Below, piece by piece: positions 46,601-58,600 of a stretch of 64,000 bases of DNA. Positions within the stretch are counted from its first letter, which is position 1, and each line of letters starts with the position of its first letter. The position numbers were made by a program, and so were the translations under genes. The notes under the pieces are model-generated. The model was not told the origin of the DNA. It did no database searches and saw only the letters and a list, made by a program, of their open reading frames with translations. Origin of the DNA: Lytechinus pictus (taxonomy: Eukaryota; Echinodermata; Echinoidea; Temnopleuroida; Toxopneustidae). The DNA lies in NCBI RefSeq assembly GCF_037042905.1, contig NC_087262.1, forward strand, positions 10,087,501 through 10,151,500, read 5' to 3'.

Positions 46601-49600
46601 TACAACAGAGAGCAACCATGAAGATTATTACCTTAAAGGGGAAGTTCACCCTGATGAAAAGTTTGTTGTAAAAACACCAGAAAATGTAATACAAAACATT
46701 GAGGGTTTGAGGAAAATCCATTAAAGGTTAAGAAAGTTATTTGAATGTTAAGATTTTGATTTATGACGTCATAGACAAGCATCAGCCCCATACGTTACGT
46801 AATATAATAAGCATAAATTTCAATTTCTTGATCGTTCGTGATGACTAAGAAATTTCTTCTTTCAGGGAGGGGTGTGAAATAATTTTTCTGAATTTACATA
46901 CTGAAGGTACAATAAAACCAATTTTCAGTAAAAAAAAAAGACTATTTCAATGATACTTTTATTTCAAGATACATGGAAAGCTGCTCGCGTATGACGTCAC
47001 AAATCAAAATTATAATAATTTTAAAAATCATTGATGAATTTTTCCTCAAACAATAAATTTTTGTTGTTGCTATTTTTACAATAAAGTTTTCGTCAGAGTA
47101 AACTTCCCCTTTGATAGACTTCACTGACATGCTCCCCCTTTCTTAAAGCCACCCCTTTGTCTCCTACCCAAGCTATTACCCATCCCTTAAAATATAATTC
47201 CTTGAAAGTTGAATATGAGGAAGTCAAAGCCAGGGATAGGCTTCACACAGGAAATCAACTGGGCTCAAATCCAGAGATCTCAAAACATACATGTAGTGTA
47301 CACCTTTGCGGTGCTGCAGTTCGAAGGCTTGAATTTTCATAGTAACTGTTTGGAATAGTTTCTTATGGTGTTTAATCACTCGACTATAACAAGTATAGAC
47401 GTATGATTCATAACATAACTTAATACTGGCAATTCTTGTTTTCATAATAATAATAATAATAATGATGATAATAATAATAATAATAAGCATCACAGTTTGC
47501 ATCAATTTATTAAGTGTTTTATTTAACGGATGAAGCAAAACTTTACAATGCAATTCATTTTTCCTCTACGATAAAATGTTTATAAAACTTCCACAAGTGC
47601 TTGTCTCTTTTTGGGGTTTGGGTATTTTGCTCTAGTGTCAGCTCAAACTATTTTTTTACATGGACCTTACACCAATCAATATAAAATGTATATCACACTT
47701 TCAATGATTAATTCAAAACAAAATTGCTGGGACATACATGTATATATGTTGATGGTGTGTGAATGGTGCTTTTCAGGAAACGCAGGGAATTTCTCCACGT
47801 GTGAATGACACATCATCTTGTGTCGCTGATAGTAGGTCAGCTAGAGTGGTGACAAACGTAACAATTTCCAGGTAATTGTCAAAGGATTCAATGTTAAGCA
47901 AAATAGGGCTGAACGTGACTTTATCAAAATATGAATCTCTAAACTCCAATGAATAATAGAGGTTGATACACCTCTCATGCTATTAAAGGGGAGGTTCACC
48001 CTCACCCTGACAAAAAAAATATTATAAATATACCAGAATATATAATAAAAAATTTGGCAAAGGTTTGAAGAAAATCCATCATAGATTTTTTAAATCATTA
48101 GAATTTTCATTTTTTCAATTGTGACATCACATTCGAGCAGCTTCCTCGTAGATGTTGATTTCTTTTCCCATAAAATAAAAAAAAAAGATTTTAGTCTACC
48201 AGATAAACGGACAAAATCATTTCACACCCGCTCCCCGAAATGGAAAAAAAATAGTCATCATAAAGCATGGATAAATTGTTGCATTCTATATTACATAACT
48301 ATTAAAACATACAGGGGAACTTCTTGCATTTGATGTCACAAATTAAAAAAACTTTTTAAATCTCTGATAGAATTTCCTCAAACCTTCACCAATACTTAAA
48401 TTTGTTATTCATTCTGGTATAAATTTTACAGCAAAAAATTTCTTCACGTTGAACTTCCCCTTTAAAACAATGTAGCAATTAAACATGTTTGACAAAACAA
48501 ACTGCCTCAAACTGCTAAACACTCAGTGGGAAAGTAGGGTCGTAAAAGGATCAAGATATCCTGTGCTTTTACAGATCCCATCTTTCCAAACAAAAGTAAT
48601 ACTAGTTGATCAAGCATCCGCCTGACTGTGTAGCCAAATAATCTGGACTACATGTAGCTTAATATCTCTGGGAGTCAGGAAAGTACCAGCAGAGAACAAT
48701 TTAATATAAAAACATAAAACAAATCTATCAGGAGTTCTTATGCAGCACAGTAATATATACTTTGATTAGTTTCTGTGCTCTATATTAACTTGGTATATTA
48801 TTATTATCATTGTTATTTTTATTATTATTATCCTCATTATGATCCTTATTATTATTTTTATTATTATTATTATTAGTAGTAGTATTATTATCATTATCAC
48901 TATATTATTTTTATCATTATCCTTATTATTAATATTATTATTATTACAATTCTTGATATTATTACTATTACTATTATTATTGATATTATTAATATAATTA
49001 CTATTATTATAATTATAATCATTATAACTAATTAGTATTGTTATTGTTATTATAAAACCCACCAATTAACCATGGGAAACGGTAATAAAAAAGTCCACAT
49101 GTATCATAACCAATGCCCTTTCCCTACAATTGCACAAAACGCAAAACAAAATTTTCAAATTGCAATTTTTTCACATATCAACTACATGTATACCCCTTGA
49201 AAATAAACAATTATATACATGTTGGAAATCAAAATATAATGAGCAAAGTATTTAAATTGTTGAAAAGAAACTAACATGTCCTTATAGATACACTTAAATA
49301 AAACCTCAATTGTCATCAAAATCTAACATTTGGCATCAACTGAGACAAACTGGCGACAGAACAAGTTAAATTCTAATTAAAGAATTGGCATCTGCAATAA
49401 ATTCATGTAATTGCCAACATTTGTTTGATCTTAAAAAAGAAACCTGACGCTCCCCCTCCCTTCACACATTTCATACTATGAATGCAGATTGGGATTAAAG
49501 CAACGAAAAATAACTCTTTTTTAAAACATGGCTAGTCGTAAACAAGGTTTGCTTATTTAAGAATGACCAAAGTAAATTAGAAATAAATTAGAAATTGATT

Positions 49601-52600
49601 GAACCCAATTACAGTTTGTCAGCCATGAAAAAATAACTTACCTAATATTACTTTAACACAATGGAGAAGTTGGAATAACTGTCCATGAAAATTAGTATTT
49701 ACAATCAAAGCATATTCTTTTGATATAGAATTTTTATATCAAGAACATAAGGAAACGAATACAGCAATGACAGAAAGAAGTTCTGTTGATGCAAATTTTC
49801 AAGGTAAGTCTTCATACAATTCGAGCTGCAAACAAAACTATCAGTACATTTCAGATTCAGAGAACCAAGTGCTTCAAGTGCTTATGAGGAAATATCACTC
49901 TCTAAAAGGCAAAGAAACAAAAGTCAGCCAAATCGCTTCTTACAGACATGTCTGTTGTATATATATCTACATGTACATAGTGATCCGATCCTTAAAGGTA
50001 GAGAGGCATTTTCTCATTTAATAGAAAGATGTTAAAAAAAGGCATGAAACTGCTACATAAATTATGTTCAAATTGTCAAATTTCCTTCAAAAATTAATAT
50101 TAATAATAATAATGGTATATTTACCCAGGGTAGCCACTTCAATTCCAAAAACTGTTCTCCCAGCGGGCCCTGCTATTATTACCCGGCTAAGCTAGGCTAA
50201 CTATTCAGTGCACATAGCTTGAGGAATTACTTCCTGCCGGTACCCATTTACCTCACCTGGGTCGAGTGCAGCACACTGTGGACGAATTCCTTGCTGAAGG
50301 AAATTACGCCATGGCTGGGATTTGAACCCACAACCCTCTGTTTCAAAGTCCGGAGACTAATCCACCGGGCCATGACGCTCCACGTCGTTATGGAAGAGAC
50401 CTTCTAATAGTCAAATTGTTTTTCAATTAATGGAATTCCAAGAGATTCTTCCCATTCCCCTTCTGCCATGAGCATGATAAAGGCTTTTGTACCTGAAGAT
50501 ACAGTACATTCCTCAGGAAATCCATGATCCTTGTTGCCCTTCTCTCTCCCCCTTCCCCTTTCACCCCCCTTCCAACACCAAGTTTCAACACCAAGATTCA
50601 AGTTTCAAATTTATCGATCAAAATCCACACATATTGGATCATTCTCAATTTTACAAACAAACAATATATGGGCAATTACAGTGAGACACAAAATCCACAC
50701 ATATTGGATCATTCTCAATTTTACAAACAAACAATATATGGGCAATTACAGTGAGATACAAAATCCACACATATTGGATCATTCTCAATTTTACAAACAA
50801 ACAATATATGGGCAATTACAGTGAGACACAAAGTTACATATCAAATATATAAATATATGAATAAATATAAATACGAAATACAGAGATATATAGATAGAAA
50901 TATAGTGGGTCCCTTACAGAATACAGATAATAGTAAAGAAACATTGAAAATAAAAATACATTTTAAAATACCATGATAAAGGGATCTTAAATGCTCCCCA
51001 CACAATCCACCCTTTACCCCTCCCCTCCTCTCTTCCATCCCCAGTTGCCAGGACCAAACTGAAGTGATTTTATTTTAAATGAAGATGTACATGTACGTGG
51101 AACACCCTCAGTCATCTATTTCCTCTTCGCTCTTCTTCCCTCCCCTCCCCTTCCCTTCTAGAACCATAATGAAAGTTATTTCCTTACTGAATATATTTTT
51201 TACTGAATATACCTTCTGCATTTATTCTCTGACCATCCCCTCCCCTCTCCCTACCTCCAATTCAACACACATCGATACGATACATTGACTGCTGAACTAT
51301 TCACTCGATTTAAACCCACTTCAAGAAAGTGTTTGTCATTTCAACTGAACTCTGCTGTATTATTTCATACTCATGGTGACACTTCTAGAGATGTAATTTT
51401 CCAAGATCACTTCACTTACCAGGCTATGGTAAATTTGAACTCGTATTAGTCGACCTGGACCTCGGCCAATGCCCACTCCGAAGCCCCGACCGTCTTCAGA
51501 GTGCAAATAGGACACCTTGGTCTCCACCTGCAAGGCTCTGCCGGCCTGAAATAGATTCTTTTATCGCCTTCCTCATACAGCCCCCAGATCCATCTCCCCC
51601 TACTCACCCCTCCCCGCCCCCCCCCCCTGTACCCCAAACTTCCAAGACCACAATGATATTTGTTTCACCTGAAAAAACGTTCCTCACACAATGATCTCCT
51701 TTCCCCATTCCTTCGTCACACCCCCTCCCCTGCCATGCCCTCCCCTCCCCAGCCCCCATGACAACAATGAATAGGGATGCCAGTTGGAATTGATCAGAGG
51801 GCATGAAAATCATCTAGAATACAATATTTTGTACACAAAAATGCTAAAAGTATGGCCTGAAAATAAATTGCCAGAGCCTGAATTCAGGCTTTTGCCTGAA
51901 AACTGGCATCCCTGAATGAAATAATTTTTTTACCTAAAGATACCTTCCTCATATAATCCATGATCCTCCCCTCCTGTAATCATCCCCTCTCCCTCCCCTA
52001 TCCTCCCTCAGCTGCGGTGACACGACATTTGCTCCGGGCTTTATTTCGTCTAAGATACAGGGTTAGGGTTAGGAAAGGGTTTAGTGTTATTAAAATCCAG
52101 GGTTGAAGTAGGTCATTGCAGCGGAGCAAAGGTCACTGGAGCAAAGGTCATAGAACCCCCTCGGCTATCCCCTAACTTCCAAGACCATAATGAAGTATTT
52201 TTTCCAAGACCATAACTATTTATATAACCAGAAGATACCTTCCTCATATAATCCATGATTCTCCCATTCTGTAATCATCTCCTCTCCTCTCTACCCCCCC
52301 CCCTGTCACCCTTCCCTTTCCTCCCTCCCCCAACTTCTAAGAACATAAATATTAATGAAATATTGTTGTTGTTTTTTTACCTGAAGATACCTTCCTCATA
52401 TAGCCCATGATTCTTGATGAACGTCACACACTGCTCAATAATAGATGGAATCTGTTTGGTTGTAGTTGTACTCTCAGATGTTAATGTGTCCAGGAGACTC
52501 TGTCCAAATATACCTGTCACACAAAAAAGTAAATGTCAATATTCCATTACCATTATATATAGGTGACATTATCATCTGATGTATGCTCGTAATCCTGGAG

Positions 52601-55600
52601 GTTTCTCAAATAGTTACCGTGCGCATACTCTCGCCTTTTTTATGCGTGTAAACGAGATTACCTTGCCCCGGCTCGCGGGTCAGACACGGCAATTTTGATC
52701 CACCAAAACAGTAGGATCAGACCCACGAGCCGGTGCAGACACGGCAATTTTTCTCTGTGTAAACACGAAGTCAAGTCTGCCGCGGCAATTGGTGCATGTA
52801 TCACGACAAATTTCATCCACTGATCTACGTTTTTGACCCACGAGCCGGGGCAGCGTGTAAACACGGTAAATATGTTATGCTACAATGATAACATGCTTTA
52901 TTAATCTTTGGCCTGTTTGCCCGAAACCTGTTTTTTTTCATGCTTTTTGGGGAAGGATGTGACCTGCACCTATTGAGTACCCCCTCCCCCTACAACATCC
53001 CTAAGGATTTTACCTCCTTCCCTCTTCCTAAACATGACCCTCCCGATGACCTGCGTCCATTGAGTGCCCCCCCTTTCTTCTACCAACAAACCTAAAGAAT
53101 CTTACCTCCATCCCTCCTACCATACATGACCCTCCTGATGACCTGCGTCCATTAGGTGGTTTCAGACCGCCTCGAAGTTCGTCAGTTCCAGGTATTCTCT
53201 GATCGGGAAATTTACCCCGATCAGAAAATACCAGGTATGTTGGTAATGTGAAAGCAAACTACGCGTAATTTCCCCGAAAGAAAATACCCGCTAAATAGTA
53301 GGTACTTGGCGAAATTACGAGAACTTTCGCGGGGATTTTTCCGAGGTTGCAGGTATTTTGGCAATGTGAAAGCAATCTACGGGAACTTTTAGCCCAGCGT
53401 GTCGTTGGGCGCGGGCGCCGTGGGTGGCTGCTGGGCTAGTGATTTTGAATCTCGCGCCTTGCCTTCTTATACAGACCATACTGCGCATGTTCGTAACTTC
53501 ATGAACTTATCCCGAAGGGTATGTTTCGGGGCGGTGTGAATGCAGGAATAATTAATGGGAATTTTTTAGCCTAAAAAAGTTCTCGTAATTTAACGGGGAT
53601 TCTTATGATCGAGGCGATTTGAAACCACCTATTGAGTGCCCCCCCCCTTTCTTCGACCAACATCCGTATGAAAGGATCTTACCTCCACCCCTTTTACCAT
53701 ACATGACCCTCCTGATGACCTGCACCCATTGAGTGCCCCCTTCCACCAAGAACCCTAAAGGATCTTACCTCCATCCCTCCTAACATACATGACCCTCCTG
53801 ATGACCTGCACCCATTGAGTGCCCCCTTCCACCAAGAACCCTAAAGGATCTTACCTCCACCCCTTTTACCATACATGACCCTCCTGATGACCTGCGTCCA
53901 CTCATCCATCTCAGCTTGGTTGGTTGCCCAGAGAAGGAAGCTGTCATGGTTTCCGGCCAGACGACCTTGGCTTGCTTTACCTGGGAGGGGGCACCCAGGG
54001 GGATAGGATGAAAAAAAAACAAGAGGCACAGGTGAAAGTGAGATTGTGATGTTCAAAGATGCACGTTCACACTTCTCCATTCAGGAGAATACCTGTTAAT
54101 TAGAGAACTAGTACAGAGCGCTGTATCATCAACAGATTTCTATGATTGATTTCAATGATTATTGTGTACAATCTATCGTGAAAATTAGCACTTATTTTTC
54201 TAATACATTTTTTATGGCCCTTTCATTAGGGTTCCCTCTATTGAATAAGAATAAATAAGAAAAAAATATATTCTGTATATATAACCAGAATTGATCAATG
54301 AGTGTGAATAAAAACATTAAACAATATATATAATTGTCATTGCTTAAGATCAAGATTAGCCCTTAATTGCTAAGGCTTTGAACTCAATTTATTCCTTGCT
54401 TTCACAATTCACCCAAGCCTGAACCAATTAAGAATAAATCATGCTTTTCACTTCCCTCCCGCTCAAATTATTAGGCCTCAATAAATTTGTTGTCATTCTT
54501 TTTGTTTCAAAAACTATATCTATAAAACATTGAAAATATCCTGAAAACCCATTGGAGGTTTATTCATATTACTTGCGTGCTGCATTAAATTGAAGATGAT
54601 AATAAACTTATTTCACAAATTATTATAAAATATATTGTATTGTCAGGTTCAGGGTACAGTATAAATAAGACATGGGATTATAAACTTGTTCATATTTATA
54701 TAGGCCTACATACGTGTATTATCATCATGAAATTATTAATAATGTACATTCGCTTCATATTATGTTTTGTGTAAATAGACAGACACTGAATTAACAAGAA
54801 TCCCAGATAACAGATCTTAAAAAAAAAACATGAATTAAAATGCCCTTTTTTTTTCAACTTTACAAAAAAATCAATGATTGTGTTTATACTTCATATGTTC
54901 CATACCAAAATATATGTTCAGTTTATGGTTCTGTCCTTTCATATTTCACACTCGCAAAAAAGTGTGTTTACAATCAGCACTTAATTCTCTAAAAAATATG
55001 GTTTCTGCCTGGGGAAGCATATATAAAGCAACATTATGGTAATCCAAAAATGTTTAAATAATGTTTGGGGGTTGATTGTGATAGCGAGATATCAACACGT
55101 TACTCTCTCTAAAAAAGGGATCACGACTTGGCACCTTCTCCCAGGTTAATGTAACATGCAAATCGTAAAAATAACACATCAGGGGGGCGTTTCATCAACA
55201 TTTTTGTCCGTCAAGTTGTCAGATCTGACAACTTTGCGTGATTTTGATTGGCTGAGAAGCACTGTTACTATGGTAACTGTCGGATAAAACAGAACTTGTC
55301 GGATAAAACGTCCGACAAGTCCTTTCATGAAACGCTCCCCAGGGCTCCGTCTTACAAAGAGTTGCGATTGATCCAATCAATCGCAACTCTATGGAAATCC
55401 ATCAGTGTCATAATTTTTTCTACAGGTAATTTACACAATGTCCTTAGTAAACAAAGAGAAGCACAGTGAATTTTCAAGAAAACATCGAATGCATGATTAT
55501 ACATCATAGTTAGAAAATATTTTAGAACAAACATGCATAACAGATGTTGACGTTGCTGGCTTTCCATAGTTGCGATTGATGGAATCAATTGCAACTCTTT

Positions 55601-58600
55601 GTAAGACGGGGCCCAGGCATTTACGAGTGTTTCAAAATGCTCGTTCTGCCTTCGCAGGTGCAGCATCGATGCACCCTGACAATTAAGATTTGAAGGATAA
55701 TGTGACTTCACAAAATGACACCGTGTTAATATACATCTCGGCTGAGTCATCACACTGGCTTAGGATTCCCTAGGTGCCTGACCATGTGTCCCGGATGCTT
55801 CAGGAAAATCAGACTTGGCATTATTGGGCTAGTGTTAAAATCATGCACAAACCAGGGATGCCAACCATAAAAACTCATTCTTTTCCTAAGTTATAGATGG
55901 AAAAAACAATACGAGAGGATCTTTAAAAACAAATTCTCTCAAGGTAACCAGGCACGGACTTTAGATGACATTTACGGGGTGCAAATTAGTCTGCCAAAAT
56001 TAGACAGGCAACAAGAAAAAAAGGTCATAACTCATTTTACAGGGTGCGTGCCCCCCCCCCCCTTTGGACAGCCATGATCAAATTTTTTAATGTAAATATG
56101 CCGTTCTTACATAAGTGTGCCCCCCTATTGAAAGTCACAGCATATATTTTTAATTAATGGTGGGAATGTGTCGTTCATACATGAGTGAGGACCTTTTATT
56201 TTTGCTTGTCAAATTTTTCTTGGGAAAATTTTCAGGGAGTCTCTTTGGCAGCCCTGGGGATAGGAAGCACATTCTAAAACAACATATGAATAATCAGGCT
56301 CATCTCAGTGATTTATAAACACTATCCTGGTTTGCGGCCATGACATTCATCTGCCAACGCACAAATTGTTCACGAAATGGCTAATTGTGACATCTTTATC
56401 AAACGGGCCCAGAAAAAAACAAGGGGAAAATTACACGTGCTGTGTGCAATGGTACTGCATCAGTACCTTTCAGCACTCCAAAACCTAAAACAAAATACAT
56501 GTTTATGACTATAAAATTGCTTAAATTGGCAATGCAATTAAAACTTCAAAATTGCTGCTTACAAATGCAAACTGCAATTATAAACTTTTGAAGCCATTTG
56601 AAAAAAATGATTTATGAAGTTTCAAAGGAAAAATGCAGCAATGAAAATATTTGCTATTAATGCCAATTTGAAAAAAGAAATTGGTTAAACAATGCTTTAC
56701 ATTAAATATATTTTTCTGAATGTTATAAAACGCAAGGCAGTATCGAATCATAGCTTAATGGGTACTTTACACACTTTGCTTAATTGTCATGCATTATTCT
56801 TATTGCATAAAGGCAGATATAGGGGCATTGCTTCCTTTAGGAGACACTTTTCTAGTTTTTCTGTTATCCTAAATTGGAGCAATTACATATGGAATATACA
56901 TGTATGAGAAGAAAAAAAAATGCACTGAACATTTTGACACCATATTCAGTGTAGTACAGTATGTGGAGCAATTCTGGAATAAAAACGATTGTAAATTAGC
57001 TAATACTAAAGCTTGGGTAATATGGGGTAATAGTATGTAGCTTTTTATTAAAGGACAAGTCCACCCCAACAAAAAGTTGATTTGAAAAAAAAAAGAAGAT
57101 AAAAATCCATCAAGCATAACACTGAAAATTTAATCAAAATCAGATGTAAAATAAGAAAGCTATGATATTTTCAAGCTGTTTGATTTCACAATACATCAAC
57201 ATTTTTCTGGGGTGGACTTAACCTTTAAAGAAACAGTACATTAAGCACTACATGTATATGAAGGAAGCAATGTCAAAATAATAATAATTATTATAATCAT
57301 TATTATTATCATTATTATTATTATTATCATTATTACAAAATCATTACACACTTTAAATTGGCAATGTGATGGAAATAACAAAATCATTGATTAAAATGCA
57401 AACTAGCAATTGCAGCTATATTATAAAACAATATGACTGATCAATATTTCAGTTCGCCACAGTATAAAAATGAGTAAAAATTTGACAATCATTGCAAATT
57501 CAACAAGAATACGTAGACTTATCTTGACTTTATGAAAGCTGTATACTTCAGAGGTGAGTAATAATTCTTGTATTAAATAAAATCCACAAGTACATAATAA
57601 TTCATTTCCATCGTCTGCGTGATAGGAATACCATGACTTTCATCAAAGTAGGAGCTGAAAAAATGTTTTGTTACTGTTGGCAACTTTCGTCATCACATGT
57701 AACTGGTGTAATAAAAAGCATTAAAAACTAGTTTCTATGGAGATTGATAGAAAAAAAAAGCTCTATTATATGGCAAAACTAGGGTAGTCACAGAAGTGGA
57801 AAATTCATAACAAACTTATCAATAGATAAGGAATGGGAGATCTGTTAGAACTGATTGCAATTGAGTATTACAGTAAGTCTGTACCTACATGGAGAAAAAA
57901 GACAGGTACAGGAGTTTCAGACTATCTGCCAATTTGTAAACTTCAATGTGGAATTTAACGCAAGCTTTTAAAGAAATATTTAAAGGACTGCAAACTTTGC
58001 TCAAGATTTATAATGCCAAATAATCACTAAGTAAGTAAGATGAAGAATACAAATCAATGATTAAATGCCTGTTGAATCACTATTTGAAATACTATTTTTT
58101 TTTTATTGAAATGATAGGCAAGGCAAAAGAAGCATTTGAAAATTTCTGTTGGGTATCAATTTCTTTTTAAATATTGAAAAAAAATAGCAATGATAAAAAA
58201 TAGCTAAAAGACTACAGAGGTATAATTACCTTCCATAATATTTGACTTATCTGCAGATAGGATTCATGACAGGAAAAAATACATGTACATGTAGATGTGA
58301 TAATAGCTACTTGTATTCTCTGTTCTGCAACTTCATATAACAATAATTTGAACTGGCCTACTCAAAACACTATGAGAAAGCTTTTGAATTAATTCAAGAA
58401 AATCCTTTATCAAAAGTCTGGAAATACTCAGACTCAAAGATCTGAACCGGATACAAATCTAATAGGCCTAACTCTGTATAATAATCTTGAAGTTTTGATA
58501 AACCACTGAATTCTGAAATTCACCTATCAGGCTTTGTATAGAGACCACCCAGTTCCAGTGCATAGAAGGTTCATAATAGATCAATGTATATGGTTTTGGC

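Larger units (their letters stand above)
50485..52380 (-). repeat. Degenerate tandem array of the RhoGAP arginine-finger exon end
   Basis: Diverged copies of the end of exon 52381-52513, with adjoining intron, recur downstream of it. Aligned exon-end bases are at about 52229, 51934, 51669, 51546 and 50493. The 51934 copy still reads HGLYEEGIFR followed by AG|GTAAAA, like the true exon. Copies are about 145-155 bases apart once two inserted MITEs are removed. The spacer is CT-rich (TCCCCTCCC). Confidence 0.8.

Noticed and set aside
46764..46999. TGACGTCA-type CRE motifs as regulatory sites
   Set aside because: They sit in the paired arms of a palindromic MITE, so their presence is explained by the element.
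47445..49062. CRISPR-like regular spacing
   Set aside because: These are trinucleotide microsatellites; there are no conserved direct repeats with unique spacers, and the DNA is animal.
50531..50824. 97-codon frame with a repeated NPHILDHSQFYK motif
   Set aside because: By-product of the three 70-base tandem repeats; not conserved.
52055..52075. AGGGTTAGGGTTAGG as interstitial telomere repeat
   Set aside because: Only two to three units, inside a MITE; too short to support a telomeric origin.
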